NCBI RefSeq assembly: GCF_016881005.1
Contig: NZ_JACOPV010000016.1
Location: 1 to 64,000, forward strand
Length of the DNA stretch: 64,000 nt
Origin: Pseudomonas arcuscaelestis
GTDB lineage: Bacteria > Pseudomonadota > Gammaproteobacteria > Pseudomonadales > Pseudomonadaceae
Reading direction: 5' to 3'
The notes under the pieces are model-generated. The model made no database searches and was not told where the DNA came from. It saw nothing but the letters and a program-made list of their open reading frames with translations. Position numbers and translations under genes: made by a program. Positions 40,691-49,709 of this stretch are shown here, one piece after another. Every line of letters begins with the position of its first letter. Positions within the stretch are counted from its first letter, which is position 1.

Positions 40691-41124
40691 TGGGCCGTCT
40701 CCTTGCATTTCGGGCACAGGTGCTTGTCGCCACGGCTGCTCCAGCCCAGTTCAGCGATGCGTGCGCTGGCGGCCGGCTGCAAGGCTTTCTTGCCAAGCTT
40801 GGCGTCTACCGCGAATTCGAAGCTGAGGTTGGCCTGGCAGCTGTCGCAGTTGACTTCCCAGGTGTGGATCGCCAGTTCGCCGAACACCGGGCCACTGGCA
40901 ACCGCGACCCATTGGCCGGTTGGGTTGATCAAGTGGCGTACGGTTTCCACGGTCAGGCGCATGGACAAGTCCTTGCTGCCCTTGAGGGTGACCAACAACA
41001 CGTCATTTTTCTTGATCGAACCGCCATTGCCGGTCACTTGGTAGCGACCCGGCACCAGCGCGCGGCATTCGATCAGGGTGTATTGCGGATTAAACAGGGT
41101 GTAGCGGAAATCGTGTTCGACCAT
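40687..41124 (-). CDS. hypothetical protein with two CxxC motifs
   Basis: 145 residues from ATG 41124 (RBS GGAGG); an in-frame extension to 41226 would enter ldhA. The N-terminal part is beta-rich (LFNPQYTLIECRALVPGRYQV); CDSC near 95 and CPKC near the C-terminus could form a zinc ribbon. No signal peptide. I do not recognise the family. It leads the META lipoprotein gene. Confidence 0.75.
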   Translation of the reverse strand: MVEHDFRYTLFNPQYTLIECRALVPGRYQVTGNGGSIKKNDVLLVTLKGSKDLSMRLTVETVRHLINPTGQWVAVASGPVFGELAIHTWEVNCDSCQANLSFEFAVDAKLGKKALQPAASARIAELGWSSRGDKHLCPKCKETAQ

Positions 41125-41155
41125 GGGTCCTCCAAATCTGCCGCGTATCCTAGCA

Positions 41156-42145
41156 TCAACCCTCGACCAAGTTCTGCGGATTGCCTGCCGCCCAGCGGGT
41201 AATGTTGTCCAGCGTCGTCTCAGCAATGGCTGCCAGTGCTTCGCGGGTGAGGAATGCCTGGTGGGCGGTGACGATAACGTTGGGGAAGGTCAGCAAGCGC
41301 GCCAGTACATCGTCCTGCAATGGCAGGTCGGAGCGATCCTCGAAAAACAGCTGGGCTTCTTCTTCGTAGACGTCCAGGCCCAGATAGCCCAGTTGACCGT
41401 CCTTCAATGCCTCGATCAGCGCTGGGGTATCGATCAGCGCGCCGCGACCGGTGTTGATCAACATGGCACCCGGCTGCAACTGCCCAAGGCTCTGTGAGTT
41501 GATCAGGTGCTGAGTCTGTTCGGTCAGGGGGCAATGCAGGCTAATGATCTGCGCCTGGCGTAACAACTCCGGCAGCTCAAGATAGGTGGCGCCCAACGCC
41601 AGCAACTCAGGGTTGGGGTAGGGGTCATAGGCCAGCAGCTTGCAGCCGAAGCCGGCCATGATGCGCGCAAACGTGGCGCCGATCTGGCCGGTGCCGACCA
41701 CGCCGACCGTTTTGCCATGCAGATCGAAGCCGGTCAGCCCGTGTAGACTGAAGTTGCCTTCGCGGGTTCGGTTGTAGGCGCGGTGCAGGCGGCGGTTCAG
41801 CGCCAGGATCAGGGCGACGGCATGTTCCGCCACGGCGTGCGGTGAGTAGGCCGGTACCCGCACCACTGCCAGGCCCAGGTGTTTGGCTGCGGCCAGGTCG
41901 ACATGGTTGTAGCCGGCTGAACGCAGGGCGATCAGGCGAGTGCCGCCGTCGGCGAGGCGCTTGAGCACGTCAGCGTTCAAATCATCATTGATGAAGGCGC
42001 ACACCACTTCATGGCCGTGGGCCAGGGCTGCGGTGTCTTCAGTCAGCCGCGCCGGTTGAAAGTGCAGGTCCAGCCCGTGGCTTGTCACGGCACTGGTAAA
42101 ACTGTCCTGGTCGTAGGTCTGGCTGCTGAAAAACAATACGCGCAT
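41156..42145 (-). CDS. ldhA: D-lactate dehydrogenase (fermentative, NAD-dependent)
   Basis: 329 residues from ATG 42145 behind AGGATG; an in-frame TTG at 42163 is less likely. D-2-hydroxyacid dehydrogenase: GTGQIGATFARIM NAD motif near 151, catalytic Arg in INTGRGALIDT near 233, Glu in DVYEEE near 262 and His in TAHQAFLT near 293. It sits directly before gacS on the same strand as in P. aeruginosa (PA0927/PA0928). Confidence 0.95.
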   Translation of the reverse strand: MRVLFFSSQTYDQDSFTSAVTSHGLDLHFQPARLTEDTAALAHGHEVVCAFINDDLNADVLKRLADGGTRLIALRSAGYNHVDLAAAKHLGLAVVRVPAYSPHAVAEHAVALILALNRRLHRAYNRTREGNFSLHGLTGFDLHGKTVGVVGTGQIGATFARIMAGFGCKLLAYDPYPNPELLALGATYLELPELLRQAQIISLHCPLTEQTQHLINSQSLGQLQPGAMLINTGRGALIDTPALIEALKDGQLGYLGLDVYEEEAQLFFEDRSDLPLQDDVLARLLTFPNVIVTAHQAFLTREALAAIAETTLDNITRWAAGNPQNLVEG

Positions 42146-42210
42146 GGGGTCATCCTGAGTCAATTGCGAACAAGTCTAACCGCGGGCGCCAGTGTTGAAC
42201 TTGCTTTGGA

Positions 42211-44964
42211 TCAGGCGCTCAGGCGTGCCTGGGCGGTCAGCCGCAGGATAGCCCGGTCCAATTCGTCCAAGGCTCGCGGGGCTTCGGGGTCGTTCTGTTT
42301 GAGCAGGGTTTCACTGCGTTGGCAGGCTGCGCGCAACTGTGGCACGCCGCAGTAGCGCGAAGCGCCATTGAGGCGGTGCACGCGCTCGATCATGCCGTTG
42401 CGATCAGCCGCTTCGCGGGCGATGCGGATAGCCTCGCGGTCGGCTTCCAGTGACGCGAGCAACATGGCCAGCATATCGGCGGCCAGGTCCGGCTTGCCCG
42501 CGGCCAGGCGTAAGCCTTCTTCGGGGTCAAGTACCTTGAGTTCGCTGCTGTTGGCGATGCGCTCCGCTGTGCGTTCGTGGTTGGGTGCGCTGAGGTTCAA
42601 GCCGGTCCACTTGAGCACCACCTGGGCCAGTTGGCGCTCGCTGATCGGTTTGGTCAGGTAGTCGTCCATTCCGCTGTGCAGCAGCGCACGCTTTTCGTTG
42701 GCCATGGCGTGGGCGGTGAGGGCGACAATAGGCAGTGGAGCGCCGCCTTGGCTGATCTCCCACTGGCGTATCTGCTCGGTGCACTCGCGACCATCCATGC
42801 CCGGCATTTGCACATCCATCAGCACCAGGTCGAAGCGCTCATCCTGAACCGCCTGTACTGCTGCGTAACCGCTGTCGACCGCCAGCACTTCGGCGCCTAG
42901 ATCCTCGAGCAAGGTTTGCACCAGCAGAAGGTTGGCCGGGTTGTCGTCGACGCAGAGCACTTTAGGCGATGGCTGGTCGCTGCTGGCTTTGGCTTCACTG
43001 TTGATGCGCCGTGGCTGAACCAAATCAAGCAGGGCACGGCGCAATTTGCGTGTACAGGCAGGCTTGGCTTGTAGTTGGCCGTGGGCGTTGGGCAGGTAAG
43101 GGTGATAAAGCGCCTGCTCGGTGGTAGGACAGAGCACCAGCGCCTGGCAGTCCAGGCGCTCCAGTTGTTGCACGTACTGACCCAGGCGTTCGGGAGAAAC
43201 GCTGTCCAGGTTTACGCCCATGACCGCCAGGGTAAAGGGTTCGCCTGCCATCCGTGCGGCTGCTACTGCGTGCAGCAGCGGGTCAATGGAGTTGAAGGCG
43301 GTAACGCGCAGGCCGCAATCTTCCAGTTGATGTTCCAGGGCCTGCAGCGCCAGTTCATGGGCGTCGACTATCGCCACCCGACGGTCCACCAGCGATTGCA
43401 GCGGCAGATCCTCCGCGTCGTCGCGGGCCTTGGGCAGACGCAAGCTGACCCAGAATTGCGAGCCTTCGCCCGGGGTGCTGTCGACACCGATTTCACCGCC
43501 CATCTGTTCGATCAGGCGCTTGGCGATCACCAGCCCCAGGCCGGTGCCACCCGGCTGGCGCGACAGTGAGTTGTCGGCCTGGCTGAAGGCCTGGAACAAG
43601 GCGCGGACATCCTGGCTGGTCAGGCCAATGCCCGTATCCTGGACACTGATCCGCAGTTGCACGCTGTCTTCGTGCTCTTCTTCGAGCATGGCCCGGGTAA
43701 CAATGGTGCCTTCGCGGGTGAACTTGATGGCGTTGCTGACCAGGTTGGTCAGGATCTGCTTGAGGCGCAGTGGGTCGCCCACCAATGACAAGGGGGTGTC
43801 GCGGTACACCAGGCTGACCAGCTCCAACTGTTTGGCATGCGCGGCCGGGGCCAGAATGGTCAGGGTGTCCTGGATCAGGTCGCGCAGATTGAACGGAATG
43901 CTGTCGAGCACCAGCTTTCCTGCTTCGATCTTGGAGAAGTCGAGAATCTCGTTGATGATGCCGAGCAAGTTGCCGGCAGACTTCTCGATGGTGCCCAGAT
44001 AGTCGTGTTGACGCGGCGTCAGCTCGCTTTTTTGCAACAGGTGGGTAAAACCAAGAATACCGTTGAGCGGTGTACGGATCTCGTGACTCATGTTGGCGAG
44101 GAATTCGGATTTGATCCGGCTGGCTTCCAAGGCCTCTTTACGGGCCATGTCCAGTTCGATGTTCTGGATCTCGATGGTCTCCAGGTTCTGTCGAACGTCT
44201 TCGGTTGCCTGGTCGATACTGTGTTGCAACTCTTCATGAGCGTTTTGCAGGGTCTCGGCCATGCGGTTGATGCCTGAGGCCAACTCGTCCATTTCGTAGC
44301 TGCCCATCACCGGCAGGCGCTCTTCCAGGTTGCCATCCTTGAGTTGAGTGACGGCGTGCTTGATCTCGCTGATAGGGCCATTGATCGTGCGGCTCATGCG
44401 CAGAGCCAACAAGGCAGTGGCAAGCATGCCGAAGAAAATCAGCAACAGGCTGGTGAACAGGCTGCGGTAGCCGCGCAGTAGGGTGCCATCGTGGGACAGT
44501 TCGATTTCTACCCAGCCCAGCAGGCGATCAGCTTCGCTGGGAATGCGATCACCGGCCAGGTCGCGATGATGACCGAAGACGGGAAGCAGGTAGCGAGTTG
44601 CATCGCTACCGGAACGCTCAAGCATTTCCGTACCGCCGCCGGAAGGCGCTTGATTGAGCATGGAGGGGCCAGCATGGGCAAGGTTGTTGCGGCCCGGATC
44701 GCGGAAAGCCACCGCACGTACATCGGGCTGGTCCAGCGCCTGGGCAGCAATTCGCTCCAGTTGCGCTGGGTCGTGACGAACCAGGGCCGGGGCAACCAGC
44801 GGCGCCAGGTGCTCGGCAATCATTTTGCCGCGCTGCAACAGTTGGGTTTGCAGCTCGTTCTGCTGCAGCCAGGTGAAATAGCTGCCCAGCACCAGGGCCA
44901 TCAGCCCAGCCGGTAATAAAGCTAACAGCAACACGCGGCTGCGAATTCCCAAACGATTCAGCAC
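42211..44964 (-). CDS. gacS: hybrid sensor kinase GacS
   Basis: 917 residues from GTG 44964 behind AGGAG, equal to the known P. putida length; an in-frame ATG at 45063 would be longer. Order: two membrane segments (about 10-30 and 165-185) around a periplasmic loop, HAMP, coiled linker, HisKA (ANMSHEIRTPLNGILGF near 290), HATPase (N-box LVSNAIKFT, GGTGLGLVIAKRL), receiver (LVLMDVQMPGMDG near 715) and a C-terminal Hpt (VHRLNGASRYCG near 860). GacS feeds GacA and the Rsm small RNAs for secondary metabolism and biofilm control. Confidence 0.97.
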   Translation of the reverse strand: MLNRLGIRSRVLLLALLPAGLMALVLGSYFTWLQQNELQTQLLQRGKMIAEHLAPLVAPALVRHDPAQLERIAAQALDQPDVRAVAFRDPGRNNLAHAGPSMLNQAPSGGGTEMLERSGSDATRYLLPVFGHHRDLAGDRIPSEADRLLGWVEIELSHDGTLLRGYRSLFTSLLLIFFGMLATALLALRMSRTINGPISEIKHAVTQLKDGNLEERLPVMGSYEMDELASGINRMAETLQNAHEELQHSIDQATEDVRQNLETIEIQNIELDMARKEALEASRIKSEFLANMSHEIRTPLNGILGFTHLLQKSELTPRQHDYLGTIEKSAGNLLGIINEILDFSKIEAGKLVLDSIPFNLRDLIQDTLTILAPAAHAKQLELVSLVYRDTPLSLVGDPLRLKQILTNLVSNAIKFTREGTIVTRAMLEEEHEDSVQLRISVQDTGIGLTSQDVRALFQAFSQADNSLSRQPGGTGLGLVIAKRLIEQMGGEIGVDSTPGEGSQFWVSLRLPKARDDAEDLPLQSLVDRRVAIVDAHELALQALEHQLEDCGLRVTAFNSIDPLLHAVAAARMAGEPFTLAVMGVNLDSVSPERLGQYVQQLERLDCQALVLCPTTEQALYHPYLPNAHGQLQAKPACTRKLRRALLDLVQPRRINSEAKASSDQPSPKVLCVDDNPANLLLVQTLLEDLGAEVLAVDSGYAAVQAVQDERFDLVLMDVQMPGMDGRECTEQIRQWEISQGGAPLPIVALTAHAMANEKRALLHSGMDDYLTKPISERQLAQVVLKWTGLNLSAPNHERTAERIANSSELKVLDPEEGLRLAAGKPDLAADMLAMLLASLEADREAIRIAREAADRNGMIERVHRLNGASRYCGVPQLRAACQRSETLLKQNDPEAPRALDELDRAILRLTAQARLSA

Positions 44965-45181
44965 GCAACTCTCCTGTGCCTGGCAAGTGCTGTAGCCGCC
45001 CTCAGCACAAGCTGTGCGGGCCAAGACGGAAAAGTACCGCGCCTTCTCGTGCATTGCACTCATTTGTATCTACTTTTGACGCTGGACGATGCGCCAACCT
45101 CGAATCAACCAGCAGTTGCGGGTTGCCTGCGCAAGGTAATTACTCAATAATCGCGCAATTGAGAATTACTAGCAGCAGCCA

Positions 45182-45901
45182 ATGAATCCCGTAGCTATTA
45201 GCGAATCCAGCATTCTTGCCATTGAGGACGATCCGGTCCTCGGTGCCCATTTGCACGAAGAACTGCAGCGTGGTGGTTTCAAGGTTACCTGGTGCAAGAA
45301 TGGCCTGGATGGATTGGATGCCGCGCGCGCGTCGCGTTTCGATGTGGTGCTGATGGACATCCTGCTTCCAGGTCTGAACGGCTTGGATGTGCTGGCCAGG
45401 CTTCGTGAAAAAAGCTCGACACCGGTCATCCTGATGTCGGCCCTGGGCGCAGAAGCGGATCGCATCAGTGGTTTCCAGCGGGGTGCCGATGACTACCTGC
45501 CCAAGCCGTTCAGCATGGCTGAGCTGCAGGTACGAATTGAAGCGATCCTGCGCCGCGTGGCGCTGGAGCGCCGCCGCCAGCAGCCAGCCCCCACCGCGCA
45601 AGTGGGGGCGCTGCAGTTCGACGAGCAGACCTGCGATGTGTGCTGCGACGAGCGTTGGGCCGGCCTGACACTCAGTGAATACCGCCTGCTCGACACCTTG
45701 CACCGTAGCCATGAGGAAGTGCTGAGCAAGGCATTTCTGTATCAGCAGGTGCTGCAGCGCGGTTATTCCCGGCATGATCGCAGCCTGGACATGCATGTCA
45801 GCCAGATCCGCCGAAAGCTCAAAGCCATCGGCTACCAGGAGCGTGAAGTGCGCACGGTGTGGGGCAAGGGTTATGTGCTCAGTGCGGCAGAGGTCAACTG
45901 A
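45182..45901 (+). CDS. OmpR-family response regulator (PirR/PfeR-like position)
   Basis: 239 residues. Receiver with EDD near 16, phospho-Asp in MDILLPGLNG near 59 and KPFS near 109; winged helix C-terminus (RSLDMHVSQIRRKLKAIG). It lies divergent from gacS, the place of PirR (PA0929) in P. aeruginosa, but no TonB receptor gene (pirA) follows, so an iron role is not assured. The kinase start follows the TGA directly. Confidence 0.9.
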   Translation: MNPVAISESSILAIEDDPVLGAHLHEELQRGGFKVTWCKNGLDGLDAARASRFDVVLMDILLPGLNGLDVLARLREKSSTPVILMSALGAEADRISGFQRGADDYLPKPFSMAELQVRIEAILRRVALERRRQQPAPTAQVGALQFDEQTCDVCCDERWAGLTLSEYRLLDTLHRSHEEVLSKAFLYQQVLQRGYSRHDRSLDMHVSQIRRKLKAIGYQEREVRTVWGKGYVLSAAEVN

Positions 45902-45902
45902 A

Positions 45903-47246
45903 TTGCCCACTCGCCACTCGTTGTTCTGGAAACTGGCCATTCTTCTGGTGGGCTTTTGTTTGCTGATGATCGGTCTGAGCATGAGCTGGGGCCGTCATAT
46001 GGAAACCCAGAATGCGTTTCTCTCCGATGACGCCCGTGCCACCTTGACCGGCTATGCCGCCGAGGCCGAGCAAGCCTGGGAGCAGGGCGGCCAGGCTGGG
46101 GTGGACGCATGGTTGGCCGAGATGACCGGCAGGGAAGGGACCTGGATGGCGGTGCTGGGGAAAGATTTGCAATCGTTGAGCAGCACACCGCTATTGCCTG
46201 AGCAAAGCCGCAAGATAACCTTTTTGCGTGGCATCGACTGGCCGGTGAGCCGGCGGGTAATCGGCCTGCCGTGGATGCGTGTACCGTTTGTGCAGCACCC
46301 GGAACAAGGGTTGTTGGTAGTGGAATTGCCTGAGCGCCTGATGCCCGGCCAATACCGCCTGTTCTGGCAGTTCATTACCAATGGCGTGATCCCCGGGCTG
46401 TTCACCCTGCTGCTGTGCGTCGGGCTGTATCGCATGTTGATCATGCCGCTGATCCAGTTGCGTGAGCAGGCCAATGCCTGGCGGGCGGATCGCTTGTCGG
46501 CGCGGGTCGCCAGCAGCACCACCAGCCGCCAGGATGAACTGGGTGAACTGGGCCGCGCATTTGATGACATGGCCGAGCGCCTGCAAGGCACCGTCGCGTT
46601 GCAGCAACAATTGCTGCGCGATCTTTCGCATGAGTTGCGCACCCCGCTGAGTCGCCTGCGCGTTGCCAGCGAAGGCGAAACCGATGCCGGGCAACTGCGT
46701 GAGCGCCTCGGGCGCGAAGTCGACTGCATGCAGCGTCTGGTCGAAGACGCCTTGCAGCTGGCCTGGCTCGATACCGAGCGCGCGCCGATGAGCAAGGAGC
46801 CGATCCAGATCCAGGCGCTATGGGAAATGCTCGCCGAAGACGCCTGCTTTGAAAGTACCTGGCCGTCGTCGCAATTACGTTGCGATGTAGGTCCCGCGTG
46901 CTGGGTGCAGGGCAACCTCAATAGCCTTGCCCAGGCCTTGGAAAACATTCTGCGCAACGCCATCCGCCACTCGCCGGCCAATGGTGTGATTCGCCTGGGT
47001 GGCCAGCGCCAGGGCGAGCACTGGCTGCTATGGCTGGAAGACCAGGGTGGCGGCGTCGCCGAAGGCGAGCTTGAACGAATCTTCGCCCCGTTCGCCCGCC
47101 TCGATGGCTCGCGCCCCGGAGACGGCGGCTTCGGCCTGGGCCTGAGCATTGCGCGCAATGCTGTCGTGCGCCAGGGCGGACGCCTATGGGCGCAGAACAC
47201 AGGCCAAGGCCTGCGCCTGAACTTCCAGCTCCCTGCATCGGCCTGA
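45903..47246 (+). CDS. sensor histidine kinase, partner of the regulator
   Basis: 447 residues from a likely TTG start at 45903, one base after the regulator stop, with GAGGT about 9 bases upstream; no ATG fits before the first membrane segment. Membrane segments near 7-27 and 155-178 flank the sensor. HAMP (LIQLREQANAWRADRLSARV), H-box DLSHELRTPLSRLRVASEG near 240, N-box NILRNAIRHSP near 340 and GFGLGLSIARN near 410 are intact. Signal unknown. Confidence 0.88.
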   Translation: MPTRHSLFWKLAILLVGFCLLMIGLSMSWGRHMETQNAFLSDDARATLTGYAAEAEQAWEQGGQAGVDAWLAEMTGREGTWMAVLGKDLQSLSSTPLLPEQSRKITFLRGIDWPVSRRVIGLPWMRVPFVQHPEQGLLVVELPERLMPGQYRLFWQFITNGVIPGLFTLLLCVGLYRMLIMPLIQLREQANAWRADRLSARVASSTTSRQDELGELGRAFDDMAERLQGTVALQQQLLRDLSHELRTPLSRLRVASEGETDAGQLRERLGREVDCMQRLVEDALQLAWLDTERAPMSKEPIQIQALWEMLAEDACFESTWPSSQLRCDVGPACWVQGNLNSLAQALENILRNAIRHSPANGVIRLGGQRQGEHWLLWLEDQGGGVAEGELERIFAPFARLDGSRPGDGGFGLGLSIARNAVVRQGGRLWAQNTGQGLRLNFQLPASA

Positions 47247-47349
47247 AGCTTATAGCTTTCCGGCATAAGCCCAGTACATTGCGTGATATGGACGGGGCAC
47301 TTTTGCCGGTATGATAGGCGCCCCCGCAGTCTGGATTGCGAACTACGCC

Positions 47350-48252
47350 ATGACCTTGCAGTACCCAACCATCGCCGATTGCGTCGGCAACACGCCTCTG
47401 GTCCGCCTGCAGCGCATTGCCGGTGAAACCAGCAACACCCTCCTGCTCAAGCTTGAAGGTAATAACCCGGCAGGTTCGGTCAAGGACCGACCCGCGCTAT
47501 CGATGATCACCCGCGCCGAACTGCGTGGGCAGATCAAGCCAGGCGATACGTTGATCGAAGCGACCTCGGGTAATACCGGCATCGCCTTGGCCATGGCGGC
47601 GGCGATCAAGGGTTACAAGATGATCCTGATCATGCCCGACAACTCTAGTGCCGAGCGCAAGGCAGCAATGACCGCCTATGGTGCCGAGTTGATTCTGGTC
47701 AGCAAGGAAGAAGGCATGGAAGGTGCTCGCGACCTTGCCGACCGTCTGCAGGCCGATGGCCGTGGCCTGGTGCTCGACCAGTTCGGCAACGGTGACAATC
47801 CAGAAGCGCACTATGTCAGCACCGGTCCCGAGATCTGGCAGCAGACCCAGGGCAGCATTACTCATTTCGTCAGTTCCATGGGCACCACCGGCACCATCAT
47901 GGGCTGCTCGCGTTACCTCAAGGAGCAGAACCCGGCCGTGCAGATTGTTGGGTTGCAGCCGATGGAAGGCTCGGCCATCCCGGGCATTCGCCGCTGGCCT
48001 GAAGAGTACCTGCCGAAAATCTACCAATCCGATCGCGTTGATCGCGTGATCGATATGGCGCAGGTCGAAGCTGAAGAAACGACGCGTCGGCTGGCTCGAG
48101 AAGAGGGCATTTTCTGCGGTGTGTCCTCCGGTGGTGCAGTGGCGGCGATGTTGCGCCTGTCGCGTGAACTGGAAAACGCCGTGATCGTGGCAATTATTTG
48201 TGACCGTGGCGACCGTTACCTGTCGACCGGCATTTTCGACGCGGCGAACTGA
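47350..48252 (+). CDS. cysM: O-acetylserine sulfhydrylase B
   Basis: 300 residues from ATG 47350. The PLP lysine is in GSVKDRPA near 42 and the phosphate-binding loop SGNTGIALAMA near 72; GTTGTIMG near 177. It forms cysteine from O-acetylserine with sulfide or thiosulfate. Its stop overlaps the rlmD start by one base. An in-frame extension to 47311 is not supported by a ribosome site. Confidence 0.95.
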   Translation: MTLQYPTIADCVGNTPLVRLQRIAGETSNTLLLKLEGNNPAGSVKDRPALSMITRAELRGQIKPGDTLIEATSGNTGIALAMAAAIKGYKMILIMPDNSSAERKAAMTAYGAELILVSKEEGMEGARDLADRLQADGRGLVLDQFGNGDNPEAHYVSTGPEIWQQTQGSITHFVSSMGTTGTIMGCSRYLKEQNPAVQIVGLQPMEGSAIPGIRRWPEEYLPKIYQSDRVDRVIDMAQVEAEETTRRLAREEGIFCGVSSGGAVAAMLRLSRELENAVIVAIICDRGDRYLSTGIFDAAN

Positions 48253-49610
48253 TGTCCAAAAGTAAACGCAACAGCGGTCTGCGCTTCCAGCCGACCGGCG
48301 GCAGCCGTGCACCACAGATTCCTGCGGGAAAAAAACAACGCCTGCGCATCGAGCGCCTGGCGGGGGATGGTCGTGGCATCGCCTTTTTCGAGGGGCGTAC
48401 CTGGTTTGTCAGTGGTGCGCTGGCTGAAGAGGACGTCGAGGCCCGGGTGCTCAATACTCATGGCAAGGTCGTCGAGGCGCGCCTGGAGCGTGTGTTCACC
48501 TCCAGCCCGGAGCGCCGCGAAGCGCCGTGCAAGCATTTCGATCGGTGTGGCGGCTGCAACCTGCAGCACTTGGCCCATGCTGATCAGTTGAACATCAAGC
48601 AGCGCTTGCTCGCCGAGCAGTTGCAGCGGGTTGCCGGTGTGGCGCCCGAGCACTGGGTCGCGCCGTTGAGCGGACCGGAGTTCGGTTACCGGCGCCGGGC
48701 GCGCGTTGCGGTGCGTTGGGACGTCAAGGCGAAGAAGCTGGAAGTCGGCTTTCGCGCCGAGGCCAGCCAAGACATCGTCGCCATCGAAGAATGCCCGGTA
48801 CTGGTACAACCCTTGCAGTCGATCATGTGTCACCTGCCAATGCTCTTGCAGAGTCTGAGCAAGGCGCAGGTGATTGGGCATGTCGAATTGTTCAGTGGCA
48901 CGGCGTTGGCCTTGCTGGTGCGCCATACCGCTGCACTGGCTGAGGGCGACCAGGCGCGCTTGCAGGCATTCTGCAATGAGGCAGGTGTACAGCTATGGTT
49001 ACAAGGCGAGGGTGAACCTTCGGCTGTCGAGGCAGGTCAGACCCTCGGCTTTACCCTGGCACCGTGGAATCTCGAGCTTGCCTACCGGCCTGGAGATTTC
49101 GTTCAGGTGAACGCCGAGGTCAACACCGCGATGATCGAGCAGGCACTGCAATGGCTGGCGCCAAAGGCTGACGAGCGGGTACTCGATTTGTTCTGCGGCT
49201 TGGGCAATTTCGCCCTGCCGCTGGCTCTGCAGGCACGCGAAGTGGTGGCAGTGGAAGGTGTACAGGCAATGGTCGAGCGCGCAGCGGCCAATGCACGAAG
49301 CAACAATCTGCATAATGTGCAGTTTTTTCAGGCCGATTTATCGCAGCCATTGTCCGCCTCCGGCTGGGCCGCTGGGGGCTTTTCTGCGGTACTCTTGGAT
49401 CCACCGCGAGACGGTGCTTTCGAGGTGGTGCGAAAAATCGCAGACCTCGGTGCGAAACGTCTCGTATATGTATCGTGCAACCCGGCAACCCTGGCCCGCG
49501 ACACGCTCGAGCTGGTCAGGCAGGGTTACCGGTTAAAATGTGCCGGGATTCTCGACATGTTTCCTCAGACGGCGCATGTCGAAGCCATGGCGTTATTCGA
49601 AGCGGGCTAG
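48252..49610 (+). CDS. rlmD: 23S rRNA uracil(1939)-C5 methyltransferase RlmD
   Basis: 452 residues. TRAM domain at the N-terminus (about 25-85), Fe-S cysteines in CKHFDRCGGCNLQH near 96 plus ECPVL near 180, SAM motif LDLFCGLGNFALPLA near 313, and the catalytic Cys in VSCNPATLARD near 410. One-base overlap with cysM (TGATG) indicates coupling. Confidence 0.95.
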   Translation: MSKSKRNSGLRFQPTGGSRAPQIPAGKKQRLRIERLAGDGRGIAFFEGRTWFVSGALAEEDVEARVLNTHGKVVEARLERVFTSSPERREAPCKHFDRCGGCNLQHLAHADQLNIKQRLLAEQLQRVAGVAPEHWVAPLSGPEFGYRRRARVAVRWDVKAKKLEVGFRAEASQDIVAIEECPVLVQPLQSIMCHLPMLLQSLSKAQVIGHVELFSGTALALLVRHTAALAEGDQARLQAFCNEAGVQLWLQGEGEPSAVEAGQTLGFTLAPWNLELAYRPGDFVQVNAEVNTAMIEQALQWLAPKADERVLDLFCGLGNFALPLALQAREVVAVEGVQAMVERAAANARSNNLHNVQFFQADLSQPLSASGWAAGGFSAVLLDPPRDGAFEVVRKIADLGAKRLVYVSCNPATLARDTLELVRQGYRLKCAGILDMFPQTAHVEAMALFEAG

Positions 49611-49709
49611 CGGGACTGGCGCGTCAGGCGCTGCACCTCGGGTCCGGCAGGGGCAGCACCAGTGATTTCAAGCGCATCGTGAATGCGCTGTAGGGAAAGG
49701 TAAACAAAG

